The notes under the pieces: generated by a model
Told to the model about the DNA's origin: nothing
The model's database searches: none
What the model saw: only the letters and a program-made list of their open reading frames with translations
NCBI GenBank assembly: GCA_954871525.1
Contig: OX940867.1
Coordinates: 14,671,343 to 14,735,342, forward strand
Origin: Parietaria judaica
Taxonomy: Eukaryota > Streptophyta > Magnoliopsida > Rosales > Urticaceae
Length of the DNA: 64,000 nucleotides
Direction: 5' to 3'
Part shown: piece by piece, positions 12,382-22,389 of the stretch
Layout of the letters: every line of letters begins with the position of its first letter
How positions within the stretch are numbered: the first letter of the stretch is position 1
Program-made: the position numbers and the translations under genes

Positions 12382-13439
12382 CGTTTCCCGCGGCCGAAGC
12401 TTCTCACGGGCTCGTCGAGCCTTCCAGCGATCCCGTGGGGAACTTAGAGTTGGTCGACCGCGTTGCCCGGGGGGTAGCCTTGTTGTCGGACGTGATCGCA
12501 TCCGTGCGGCTATCCACCGCTAGGGTTGAGAGAGAGAGCAGTGAGTTGTCGGCAGAACTCTCGTTAGTCCGGGAACGGTTTGAGGCCTCCACCCACTATG
12601 GGCAGAAGTTCCAGGGACAGACCGAGAAGCTTTCCTCGGAGCTTGACGAAGCCAAATCTACCTTGGAGTTGGAAATTTCGTTGCGCCAGGCCGCCGAGGC
12701 TGAGCTCAACGAAGCTAGGTCCGCCTTGGAGTTGGAAAGCTCATTGCGCCGGGCTGCTGAGGCTGAGCTCAACGAGGCCAAGTCCATCTTGGAGTCGGAA
12801 GTCTCGCTGCGCCGGGCCGCTGAGGCCGAACTCGCGGAACAGCAAAACTCTTGTGCTGTTAAGGAGGCGAGCCTCTCTGACAAACTCCGGCTTCAAGCGG
12901 AATGCCTCGCTCAGATAGGCAAGGCCGTTGGCGTATCGCCCGAACGGGAAGACCAGCTGGTGTCCGGGGTCAATGCCGTGTTGAAGAAGCTCGCTGATGA
13001 CCTAGAGGCTGCGCGAGCCGAGGCAGTTGAGGAGCGTCGTGGCCGAGAGCGCTTGTTCGAGGAGGCTCAAGCCAAGTTGGAGCGTCTATCGGCGAAGTAT
13101 GGTTTTCTTGATCAATCAATCAACGCCCATCGCTTGGCCGCCGCGTACCAGGCCAATATCGCCTTGGTTGAGAAGAACCCCCTGGCGGCACAAGCCGGGG
13201 GCCTCGACACGCGCTTATCCTCGTGGCGCGAAAGCCGCGATAAGCACCGGGCCATGGCCAAAGAGCTAGACCAGAAGTCCGCCCGGGACCCCAATTCTCC
13301 GCCGCTTTCCCCCTGCAATCCGGCATTCTCGGGCTGCCGGAGACTTGAAAGCCTTGCCTCGGAAGGGGCAGCCCTTGGATCTGCATCGCGCGATGGATCC
13401 GGCTCGAGCACTGAGACCCCGGCGCTCCCAGAGCCCACG
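12366..13439 (+). CDS. Antisense gene, coiled-coil exon, module 1
   Basis: This continues the preceding ORF in another frame. It encodes a long coiled coil with three consecutive 22-residue repeats of the type AEAELNEARSALELESSLRR (about 12640-12840). A globular-looking tail follows, with GVSPEREDQLVSGVNAVLKK, LSAKYGFLDQ and SARDPNSPPLSPCNP. The frame could run to a stop at 13445, but the sequence at 13439 is ACG followed by GTATAG. That mirrors the donor of module 2 (14467), so I place the exon end there. No enzyme motif is seen. Together with the Transposase_28-like part it could form a structural or chromatin-binding protein, which is speculation. Confidence 0.6.
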
Positions 13440-13547
13440 GTATAGGATGTTTTCCTGGAGCTTCCTTTTCCATTTCCCGCTTTTGTAAATTTCGCATCTC
13501 GTGGCTTGTGCTGTATTTCACTGTAATCCACGCATAATTATCGTATG

Positions 13548-13553
13548 AATAAA
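13548..13553 (+). terminator. Possible poly(A) signal of the antisense gene
   Basis: AATAAA follows module 1 by about 100 nt, in a T-rich 3'-UTR-like stretch. It would end a short transcript covering module 1 only. If splicing to module 2 occurs, it lies in the intron. Confidence 0.35.
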
Positions 13554-13699
13554 AGAAATCTTTCTCGGGTTACCTTTTTCTTTTCATCGTCAAGCTTTTT
13601 TCTGCTATCGCCCTTGTACACTTGCCCTTTCCTTATCCCTTTTCTTATCGGGCTTCTTTATTTTTCTTCCGTATCCCCACTCTCTCTTTTTCTCTTCAG

Positions 13700-14763
13700 G
13701 CCAGAGGCGGCGTCGTTGTACTTTGCCCCGACACCTCTTCCCCCCGCTACGGAGGAGGTCATGAGGGGGGTGGGGAGTCTGTGCCTCCCCTTGCGCCGGT
13801 GAGGGCTTTATCAGGGAACGAAGGCATTCTCCCCGAAGCTGCAGAGGCTAAAATCGCAGAAACTACGGCCGAGCGCGATGAGTATAGACGCCTCCTCGCC
13901 ATTGCCGAAGAATCCCTTCTCGAGGAGCGGCAGCGTTATCGACGGTGCGAGGACAGTCTTTCGGCACAGCTTCGGCAAAAGAATGAGTGTTTCAATCGTA
14001 TTGCCGATGCCATAAACCTGTCGCCTGGTCGGGAGGAGCAAATCTCCTTCCATGTCAAGGCCATGCTGAGGAAGCTCGTCCAGGATCGCGACGCAGCCAG
14101 GAGTTGGGCTATAGAGGAAGAATTTTCCTGCCTACACCTCTACCACCAAGCGGTTGACAAGCTGAAGCGTGCTTCCGAGAGGTTTGGTGTGCTTGAGGGG
14201 ATTGCTCGTACTCAGCGCCTGCTGGGCGGCGTGCTCTCGAATATCAAACTCGTCGAGGGATTACCTTCCCGCTCGACTGTTGGTGAGCTTCGAGCCAAAC
14301 TGCCGAGGTGGCGCAAGCTGGAACAGGAGTACCTGGCTGATTTGGCCAAGCTGGAGATAAAAATCTCCGGTGACCCAAACTCTCCTTCGCTTTCTCCTTG
14401 TCTTCCCCAAGGCGTCGCTAGGGTGCGCTCGCCGGGTTTCGACGTTCTTCCCTCCTCGTCGAGTACGGTACGAGGTAGCTCAGCACAAATAATTTGTAGT
14501 TTTTACCTCTTCCTCCTGGGGTCGATCCTTTACTTTTGGTTCCTTCTTTGCAGGCCGATAGTAGGGCTGATGCGGATTTAGCCAGAGATTCCTCGGGTAA
14601 GCCTCAAGGACTTCCTGCTGACGATCCTGCTTGCCTAATTGCGGACGACATCATTCATCGATGCTGCGACATTATCATTGAAGAATGTGCCGATGCGGTC
14701 CTGGGTCAAGATTCCTCTGATGACGGCGTTGGGCGGTGGAATCGGTCCCTGCGAGAGTTATAG
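13700..14763 (+). CDS. Antisense gene, coiled-coil exon, diverged module 2 plus last exon
   Basis: The acceptor CTCTTCAG precedes 13700. The exon 13700-14467 ends ACG before GTACGAGG, and a further exon follows at 14554-14763 after CTTTGCAG. Residue by residue the first exon repeats module 1: LRQKNECFNRIADAINLSPG pairs with LRLQAECLAQIGKAVGVSPE, SERFGVLEG with SAKYGFLDQ, and GDPNSPSLSPC with RDPNSPPLSPC. The modules are clearly paralogous but well diverged, and module 2 has no 22-residue repeats. The last exon reads ADSRADADLARDSSGKPQG and ends EECADAVLGQDSSDDGVG before SLREL. Function unknown. The exon structure is inferred from splice sites and frame only. Confidence 0.55.
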
Positions 14764-14895
14764 CATGTATATGTACTCGGGGTGTAACGATGGATTTGTA
14801 AATAATGATACTGTGTTTTGTCCTTTTGAATCTAATGAGCATGTGATGATGATGATTTTCTTTTATACGAGTTTGCTTGCGTTTTTCGAATTTTT

Positions 14896-16055
14896 GTGCG
14901 GGCTCGCGCGGCACTCTTAACCGTAAATATGATTTTTCTTTGTTCGGCACTCTCGCCGTGGGCACTCTCGCCTCTTTTAATTTTTGCTCGGCATTCTTGT
15001 CGTAATTGCCTTCTGCGAGCATTGCCAGGTTTCATCGGGTATGAGCCGACTAATTTCCAGGGCTCTTATAGGCACTCTCGCCTTATTTGTCTCTTGAGGG
15101 TATCACTAGGTTTCGTCGGGTACAAGCCGACTAGTTCCCAGGGCCCCTATAGGCACTCTCGCCTTGTATATCTCCTCGGCACTCTCGCTGGTCCGGGCTT
15201 GCTCGGCGCCCTTAGCCGTATATAGAATCTCGGCCTGTTTTGCCGGACCGGGTTTGCTCGGCACCCTTAGCCGTATATATGATCTCGAGTCTCTTGAGGG
15301 TATCACTAGGTTTCGTCGGGTACGAGCCGACTAGTTCCCAGGACCCCTATAGGCACTCTCGCCTTGTATATCTCCTCGGCACTCTCGCTGGTCCGGGCTT
15401 GCTCGGCGCCCTTAGCCGTATATAGGATCTCGACCTGTTTTGCCGGACCGGGTTTGCTCGGCACCCTTAGCCGTATATATGATCTCGGCCTGTATTGCCG
15501 GACCGGGTTTTCTCGGCACCCTTAGCCGTATATAGGATCTCGGCCTGTATTGCCGGACCGGGCTTGCTCGGCACCCTTAGCCGTATATATGATCTCGAGT
15601 CTCTTGAGGGTATCACTAGGTTTCGTCGGGTACGAGCCGACTAGTTCCCAGGACCCCTATAGGCACTCTCGCCTTGTATATCTCCTCGGCACTCTCGCTG
15701 GTCCGGGCTTGCTCGGCGCCCTTAGCCGTATATAGGATCTCGGCCTGTTTTGCCGGACCGGGTTTGCTCGGCACCCTTAGCCGTATATAGGATCTCGGCC
15801 TGTTTTGCCGGACTGGGCTTGCTCGGCACCCTTAGCCGTATATATGATCTCGGCCTGTATTGCCGGACCGGGTTTGCTCGGCACCCTTAGCCGTATATAG
15901 GATCTCGGCCTGTATTGCCGGACCGGGCTTGCTCGGCACCCTTAGCCGTATATAGGATCTCGGCCTGTATTGCCGGACCGGGTTGCTCGGCACCCTTAGC
16001 CGTATATAGGATCTCGGCCTGTATTGCCGGACCGGGCTTGCTCGGCACCCTTAGC
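14896..16055 (+). repeat. Tandem-repeat block inside the 9.4-kb element
   Basis: Two unit types alternate. A 55-57-bp unit contains CTCGGCACCCTTAGCCGTA and GATCTCGGCCTG. A longer unit of about 150 bp contains TTTCGTCGGGTACGAGCCGA and GGCACTCTCGCC. The CACCCTTAGCCGTATATA core occurs about 13 times from 15200 to 16060, and the long unit about four times, the first copies being most diverged. Each core carries a TATATA. Short in-frame peptides here simply reflect the repeats. Tandem repeats between coding region and LTR are a known habit of Tat/Ogre-type elements. Confidence 0.88.
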
Positions 16056-16056
16056 C

Positions 16057-16061
<5 letters not shown>

Positions 16062-16093
<32 letters not shown>
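16062..16093. repeat. (AT)n microsatellite
   Basis: About 16 AT dinucleotides immediately after the last repeat unit. Confidence 0.9.
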
Positions 16094-16096
<3 letters not shown>

Positions 16097-16339
16097 TTAT
16101 TTTTGCCAATACATTTTCCCTCCTAATTGGTATTACCACCGAGCAAAGTTGCATACACACGTTGCCAACTTTATAATTTGCTCGCTCCTTAATAACAAAA
16201 GAAAAAACACACATACATAGACATTAGAAATCCGACACAACAAACCCAAACAAACTTCTATCACCTATGATAATCTACTAATGGTTAAAAAGGTAGCCGC
16301 CCCAATCCTCTCCTCGCTCCGAGCAGCTTATGAGCCTTA

Positions 16340-17349
16340 CTCCGGGCTCACTCCTCTTCGACGATCGAGCAGGCTGACGACGCGATTTTCTCCGTAGAGC
16401 TCCTGCTGGGGCGACCGAAGTTACATTCCGGGCAGAGGTCAGTGTACCACGTGGTACCGAGGATGTAGCACGACCTGCAAAAACCGCAAACACGCCCATC
16501 TCGTCATCGCCCAAAACACGGCGGGCGGACGGAGTCTCCTGCTTGAATCCTCATTGGCTTCTCGTAGACCAGGACATTTCTGTCGCACCGCCTGCAGAAC
16601 TCTGTGTCGAGCAGACGACCGCGCGGGGCATGCGCCTGCTCCTCGGAATAGTCGGCTGGATTCCCTGCCGCGAGCAGAGGGGGAAGGTCCTCAAGTTTGA
16701 CCCTTGTTCCCTCCACGAGCCTGGGAAATAAACCGTTGACCCTCAGGAATTTTATCCCGTGATCGATGGTGGACAAGTTGCTGACCACGTCATCCAAGGT
16801 AATTTGGTGGCAGCGTGGCAGGCAAAGCTTTACGAGCGTCGGGTTGCCCCGCATGATCGTCTCCACCGCGGTGTTGGTAACCCCGTCGCAACCGTACAGA
16901 GTCAAAGTCTCCATCTTCCATTGAGACCTCCTCGCCAGCCTCAGGAGATCCTCGTCTGTGATACGCTCGCTCAATGGGCTGTAGATGCTGATTTTGCGCC
17001 ACAGAAGGTTGTTTTCTCTAACCTCGTCGCGCAGTGAGGTGCACACCATCTCCACCGCGAGGAGTTCCTCGGGCATGAGATACGGCAGGATCAGTTCCAG
17101 TGCGGGGTGCGGTTCGCCCGGGATCCTTGACTCCTCTTGATCCCGCTGGCCCTCCGCGATGTCCTCATCCATTTGACATGGCTCGCTGCTTTCCGGCCAT
17201 TCCTCGTGCTTCCAGAAGTCCGTCATCTCGTAATCATCTCCTCCTCGTGCCTCAGTTGCGCCCTCCTTGGGCCATCCCCAGCTTTCATCCACGATCATCT
17301 CTGACTCGTCTGTGTGACTCTGGCCAGCATCTTCTTCTCTGAGTGCCAT
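16340..17349 (-). CDS. Captured F-box/LRR protein-like ORF (possibly pseudogenic)
   Basis: The frame starts at 17400, but the ATG at 17349 (MALREEDAG) fits better. An acidic N-terminus is followed by an F-box, HPALELILPYLMPEELLAVE then CTSLRDEV and LLWRKI (about residues 85-125). LRR-like segments follow (RITDEDLLRLARRSQWKMET, LYGCDGVTNTAVETIM, LCLPRCHQITLDDVV). A C-terminal Cys-rich part then begins EFCRRCDRNVLVYEKP. This is the layout of plant F-box proteins of the SKIP14-like type, which act as SCF ubiquitin-ligase adaptors. The main frame stops at 16504. A 1-nt shift restores a Cys-rich tail (VCGFCRSCYILG, LCPECN) down to about 16340, so there is a frameshift or unseen intron. The ORF is in the element's sense direction, directly after the PBS leader where gag would be. 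Confidence 0.68.
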
Positions 17350-17861
17350 CTTCTCCTCGTGTGCTTTCTTGGCCTGTATTTCGAAAACACCAGCAAGCAC
17401 TGGTTTCGGAGTGAGAAAGGAACTTTTGTTTTCTGGGTTGAGAGAACGATACTTATCTGGGAGTTAACCGAGTTGGTTTCTATTTCCGCAGATTCATTGT
17501 TGCTGATCTTCTCCAAACTTCCCATTTTATAACCGTTGATTGTTTCGCAAGCAACTCTTCGTATCCTCTCTTTCGCTGTCACTTCACAACACTTCGGAAG
17601 TTGCTCCCATTCGTTGATACGCGTGCACTCCTTTTTCTGACCAACCGTCTATCACCAACCGTCTATCAATCGGCTTCTCTTAAATGCAAGGAGTCCGTAC
17701 GTCTCCCCTTCTTACGTCACTCCTGTCCCTTGAGTTGCCTCTTTATGCTCTGCTTGCTATTTTCGCGCGCTCAACCGTCGAGCGCGTTGCTGACGATGGC
17801 GTCGTTCGATAACGTCATGTCCCTCCAAATTCCTGGCTGTGAGTTAGAAAGAAAACAAGGC

Positions 17862-17878
17862 CCCACGGTGGGCGCCAA
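17862..17878 (-). other. Primer binding site of the 9.4-kb element
   Basis: On the minus strand TGGCGCCCACCGTGGGG lies two bases inside the 5' LTR end. TGGCGCC starts are usual for Ty3/gypsy PBSs. The matching tRNA was not determined. Confidence 0.7.
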
Positions 17879-17880
17879 AC

Positions 17881-18639
17881 TGTAGAGGGGGATTTTCACC
17901 ACCCTTTTCCAGTCACAAAGACAATCATCAAATAATAAATAAATAACAACAAATGATGAATATATCTGTTTTATTATAATTTCCGAAACGAGCTCGGTTT
18001 TCTTCCGTTGAATAGCTGGACAGATGAAGGATCATGAGCATCGATTTTCTCTATTTCCTTAGCCTTTTCTATTACAAGGTTTTCCACTCCCCTTTTTTCC
18101 AGCCACTTACAACTGAGGCTTGTCTTCCCTTTTATAGAGTTTACAATGCCTTCCCCTTGCATATTTCCCGCCTTTTTTCTCTTTAATCATCACTCTCTGA
18201 CGTGATTCGAGGGCGGCAGGGCTTATCCTTGCTTTACGTCAAATCCGAGCAAGCTGCCGTTATGGGTAGGTGCGCCGCATTAAATGTGCATCTCGTCAGC
18301 CGTCATTCGGCTCTGCAGGCCTTCGTCGCTGATGCTCTCATCGAGTGGGTAGGTCGGCTTCATTAAATGCACGTCTCGTCAAGGGTCATTCGATCCTGCA
18401 CACAATCATCACGACGAAGTTCCTCGTCGGGTGTGATGGGACGCTTCATCGCAACTTGCTTGCTCGCGTGGCTGCATCCCCTCGCGAATGAACCTCTTCG
18501 GGGGTATTCTTCCTCGGGGATGGCCCTCCTCAGGGATAACCCCCTTCGCTGGTGAACTTCCTCGCCCCCCTCATGTCGTTTATGGACAAAACGACACGAG
18601 TTGTGTTGGGGATGGATTTGACCAAATCCGACCTCAACA
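17881..18639 (-). repeat. 5' LTR of the 9.4-kb element
   Basis: 759 bp, terminal TGTAGAGG...CTCAACA on the plus strand. A TATA box CTATAAAAGGG lies on the minus strand near 18130, so transcription would run toward the F-box-like ORF. The outer side carries TSD ATGAT. Confidence 0.9.
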
Positions 18640-18644
18640 ATGAT

Positions 18645-18945
18645 GATGTGAAAACTGTCACGAAGTGATAGCACTTTGGTACAATGTAGAAGATGGTGGA
18701 TCTTAACGATTCGTAGTGAATCCAATTCGGTGAAAAATAGCGAAGGCGGTGAACAGCAAGTGAATTGAACAGTAAGAATGAAATGAATATTATTGCTTGA
18801 TAACAAAGTGAGTACAAAATGTGATTGAGGGGAGAATTGTGTAAAAGAATTCGTTCTTTGCTATTACATCGTAAATCTATTTATAAGCTAGAATACAACG
18901 TATAGCATTGTAAAAGACCGGGCTCTTTTCCTCGTGCTCTGGTTT
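18645..18945 (-). repeat. Truncated gypsy LTR, part of duplication copy A
   Basis: GATGTGAAAACTGTCACGAA and what follows match the LTR starting at 50851, with a 12-bp gap near the terminus, up to the CGGGCTCTTTTCCTC segment. Homology then ends. It directly follows the TSD of the 9.4-kb element, so that element inserted at the LTR edge. Confidence 0.85.
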
Positions 18946-18970
18946 GAGTTTCTGGAACAAGAAATAATCC

Positions 18971-20338
18971 TCACTTGTGCTGACCTCCATTATTCTTCTT
19001 TATCCAATCATTAGCACGCTTAGCCATACTCCTGAGAGCCGAACGAGAACCCGGAAGATGAGACTGAAAGTACACCAAAAAACATTCTTTAATATTTTTA
19101 ATTTATTTAAAAATAATAATAATAATATACATATGAAATCAAATAACTTACTTCATCATGTTCAGGCCTGGGGTTCGCTCTCCGTCTCCGTGGTATTATA
19201 GCCCCAGTAAGGACATACATGTCATTTTCTAACTCCGCTCGTGTGACGCTAACTTGAATTGCCGGGAGTATCGCCGGAGCCGCCGGAGGCGTTGGAATGC
19301 TCGCCGGCGGCGGCGGCGTCGTTGGGTCCGCCGGAGGAGACGACACAAGCGGCAGCGGCGTCGAGGGTTGGCGGCGTCGGTAAACATGACGAATCTCCGC
19401 GAGGCTAGCCGGCTCGGGGAGAGGCAACGGCGGATCCAACCGGCGTTTCTTCAAATTAGGAGGAGTTGCGTCGGACCTTGAAGGCGGCGGCGGCGGCGTT
19501 GGGTCCGCCGGAGGAGACGTCACGAGCGGCACCAGCGTCGAGGGCAGTCTGCGGGGGTGGCGGGGTCGGTACACATGACGAATCTCCGGGAAGCTTGAAG
19601 TCGGCGACAGCGGCGTTGGGTCGCTCGCCGGAGGCGGCGGCGTGGAGTTGCCGAGATTCGTTGAAGGGCTCGGGGGCTGAGGAATCGAACCATTGAAGAA
19701 ACCACTTCTTGCATATGACGGAGGAGACGGCGGCGTTGGGTCGATCGCCGGAGGCTGCGGCGTGGGGTCGCTCGCCGGAGGCGGCGGCGTGGAGTTGCCG
19801 AGATTCGTTGAAGGGCTCGGAGGCTGAGGAATCGAACCATTGAAGAAACCACTTCTTGCAGATGACGGAGGAGACGGCGGCGTTGGGTCGATCGCCGGAG
19901 GCTGCGGCGTGGGGTCGCTCGCCGGAGGCGGCGGCGTGGAGTTGCCGAGATTCGTTGAAGGGCTCGGGGGCTGAGGAATCGAACCATTGAAGAAACCACT
20001 TCTTGCAGATGACGGAGGAGACGGCGGCGTTGGGTCGATCGCCGGAGGCTGCGGCGTGGGGTCGCTCGCCGGAGGCGGCGGCGTGGAGTTGCCGAGATTC
20101 GTTGAAGGGCTCCGGGGCTGAGGAATCGAACCTTTGAAGAAACCACTTCTTGCAGACGCCGGAGGCTGCGGCGGCGTTGGGTCGATCGCCGGAGGCTGCG
20201 GCGTGGGGTCGCTCGCCAGAGGCTGCGGCGTTTGGTCGCTCGCCGGAAGCGGCGGCGTTGAGTTGGGTCGCTCGCCGGAGGTGGCGGCGGCGGAAGCGCC
20301 GGAGAAGGTTTTGACGAGCGGGAAAGTTTAATACCCAT
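18971..20338 (-). CDS. Proline-rich repeat protein, weak DUF1639-like motif, frameshifted
   Basis: Exon 1 is about 20338-19152 and exon 2 19063-18971 (donor GTAAGT, acceptor TTTCAG, stop TGA). The protein frame is strongly Pro-rich with a 49-residue tandem repeat (for example GNSTPPPPASDPTPQPPAID). It then has ELENDMYVLTGAIIPRRRR, which resembles the (E)E(I/L)xxDxYxLTGxxPxRR motif of plant DUF1639 proteins, and ends AKRANDWIKKNNGGQHK. The canonical DUF1639 tail is not seen, so the family call is weak. The ATG at 20338 (MGIKLSRSSKP) is in a different frame from the repeats. About 25 codons in, a 1-nt shift is needed, which implies a disabling indel, a sequence error or another start. Role unknown. 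Confidence 0.5.
19590..20210 (-). repeat. 147-bp in-frame coding minisatellite, about four copies
   Basis: Equivalent GGAGGAGACGG positions lie 147 bp apart (ending 19730, 19877 and 20024), with a variant fourth unit near 20160. 147 bp is 49 codons, so copy-number change leaves the reading frame intact. Confidence 0.85.
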
Positions 20339-21212
20339 TTTCAGGGTTTTGACTTTTGAGAGGTGGAGAGAGAAAAGTTGGAGAGAGAAAGTTTAATATT
20401 AATTAATTGTGATTCTTTTATTTTATACTGATTGACTTGATTGACTGAAATCAATCAGCTTATTTATTCAAACCGTTTTAATCTTTTGTATATTTTTAGT
20501 CTCCAAAATGGCTTATTCTTCACTACACTAAGCTTTGGTGGGCTAATGGGTTTTTGACACGTGTAGTTTCACTGCTTGAAAGACACGGGTTATATTATAA
20601 GAATCTCTGTTGAATCTTTGGAGTGAGAAATTTTGTTTTAGACATCAATCAGCTTTATATTGATTTGAGTTTTTTTATTTAAACGAACTTTGTTGTCGTT
20701 TTTGTTTAGACTTTTTCATAATAGTTCGTTCAATGACTATATTTCGTTTGAATAGTTTGATCGATTTCAATATAAATATAATAAAGCCAGAAATAAAGTT
20801 GGAGCCTTGGAGGGAGCCAAATGGTAATTGATTTACAGTAAATTACAATACAAAACATCAAATCTGTATAATTCACCCATAAATACCTTATTATAGCCAA
20901 CCCATTTATGTCCAATAAAAATAAAAGGGTCCATCATTTTTTTAACATTGAAATTAATATAATAATCGTTCAACTTTCATTTTTTATTTGTTGTGTTCAA
21001 CTTATGGGCACTTGACATTCCCATACTACTAAGGAATTGAATGGGGGCAAAAATCATTTAATATTGTTGATAACATTGGCGCTAAGAATATGGAATCATT
21101 TCTATAGAACTTCAATTACGTTGAAAATAATCCGATAAACTATGAATTATTTACATTATCTTAGCGATAATCCGATATCTATTGTGTAGGTCGGATTAAA
21201 TATATTACGGGC
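20339..21212. other. Intergenic, no gene seen
   Basis: AT-rich DNA between the proline-rich gene and the kinase fragment; only short spurious frames. Confidence 0.6.
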
Positions 21213-21933
21213 TGGTGCGGGACGAGTTCCATGAGCACGTGAGGAGGCTCGGGTGGCTGAGCCACCCGAACTTGCTGCCCCTTGTGGCGTATTACTACAG
21301 GCGAGAGGAGAAGCTCCTTGTTTATGATTACGTTGACAATGGAAGCTTAGCTTTTCATCTCCATGGTAAGATCGCTTGACCTAATTGGTGTGAATATAGG
21401 AATAACATCTTAAAATACAAGGTTTAAATTCATATCAATGTGTTCGATCATGTGGAAATTTTGGGACAATTGCTTAGATATAAGAAGATCACACACTTTT
21501 ACGCAATGTATTTCGTTAAACTTTGAACAAATTTTAGAAAAATATTGCATTTGAAATCTTTGAATTTAAAAAACATTAATCCAAATTAAGCTAATTTTAT
21601 CAACGCTCTAGCTACTAATCACTCAATCGAAATAAGCAGGAAATCGCAGCGTGGACCAGCCGGCACTCGACTGGCCGACGCATCTAAGGATCATCAAAGG
21701 CATAACGAAAGGGTTGGCTTACCTTTACACGGCGCTCCCGAGCCTGGTGGTCCCGCACGGGCACCTCAAGTCGTCAAATATCGTCCTCGACGAGGACCTC
21801 GAGCGGCTCCTGACCGACTACGGGCTCCTCCCCGCGGTCAAACTCGCCGAGGACTTCGAGCCGCTCCTAACCGACTACGGGCTCCTCCCCGCGGTCAACC
21901 TCGACCACGCGCAGCACCTGATGATGGCCTATG
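21213..21933 (+). pseudogene. Pollen receptor-like kinase fragment with internal duplication
   Basis: Two exon pieces (about 21213-21365 and 21640-21933) keep their GT-AG intron. Piece 1 encodes FHEHVRRLGWLSHPNLLPLV and LLVYDYVDNGSLAFHLHG. Piece 2 encodes DWPTHLRIIKG, LVVPHGHLKSSNIVLDEDLE and LLTDYGLLPAV. These match the kinase domain of the PRK subfamily of LRR receptor kinases, which naturally have HGHLK in place of HRD. The LRR ectodomain, the P-loop and the C-lobe are missing. A 57-bp stretch (EDLERLLTDYGLLPAVKLA / EDFEPLLTDYGLLPAVNLD) is tandemly duplicated. The match ends abruptly after LMMAY. Relic, not a working kinase. Confidence 0.82.
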
Positions 21934-22389
21934 ATATCGTATATATGTATAGAAGAAGAGAAAGAAGTTTGGGGTAAAATTCTCTATGATATCGTTTATT
22001 ATAAGTCTCACTCAGGGCACATGTTGGGAATAGACTCCAAAAAACATATTCTAGTTATATGATTAGCCGCTCTATTACAAGACCTTGGTGCCTAACGACA
22101 CCCTTTAGACGGCCTTACCTCCGTACTTAGTCTAACTATTCGCACAAGAATCAGGCCTCTGGAATTTGTGTTATTGAGAATTTAATGTTAGAATTTGTGT
22201 TGTGCTATTAAAAACATTTGAAAAATAACCCTCACATTTTTGGAAACATATAAGTAGTTTTGCCGCAAGACCAAGAGTAGGAGAAACATGAGCTGTTTTA
22301 ATTTAATGTAGTGAAATAAAATTAATGTGAGGCGTTGAAAATTCGACATCGAACAACACACTCTCTCTCGAGCTCTCCACAGAGCATCC
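21934..22389. other. Intergenic region upstream of DGAT2
   Basis: AT-rich; no clear TATA box. The last 60 bp before the ATG carry CTCTCTCTCGAGCTCTC, typical of a plant 5' UTR. Confidence 0.5.

Larger units (their letters stand above)
9217..18639 (-). mobile_element. 9.4-kb non-autonomous LTR element with F-box-like ORF and antisense gene
   Basis: Terminal direct repeats at 9217-9974 and 17881-18639 begin TGTAGAGGGG and end ACCTCAACA on the plus strand. They are flanked by the 5-bp duplication ATGAT (9212-9216 and 18640-18644). A tRNA-primer-like TTTGGCGCCCACCGTGGGG next to the right LTR, and a purine-rich AAAATGGGGGACTAA on the minus strand next to the left LTR, orient it minus. In sense order it contains: 5' LTR, PBS, an F-box-like ORF, an (AT)n and tandem-repeat block, a plus-strand (antisense) spliced gene, PPT and 3' LTR. 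No gag, protease, RT or integrase motif was found in any frame, so it would depend on enzymes from another element. The antisense ORF and PBS type point to the Tat/Grande group of Ty3/gypsy, by inference. Confidence 0.88.

Noticed and set aside
15240..16220. Short repeated plus-strand peptides
   Set aside because: Produced by the tandem-repeat units, with no start context or domain.
19520..20338. 272-residue Arg-rich minus-strand frame
   Set aside because: Wrong frame of the 147-bp repeat; the Pro-rich frame links to the conserved LTGxxPRR motif and the spliced last exon.
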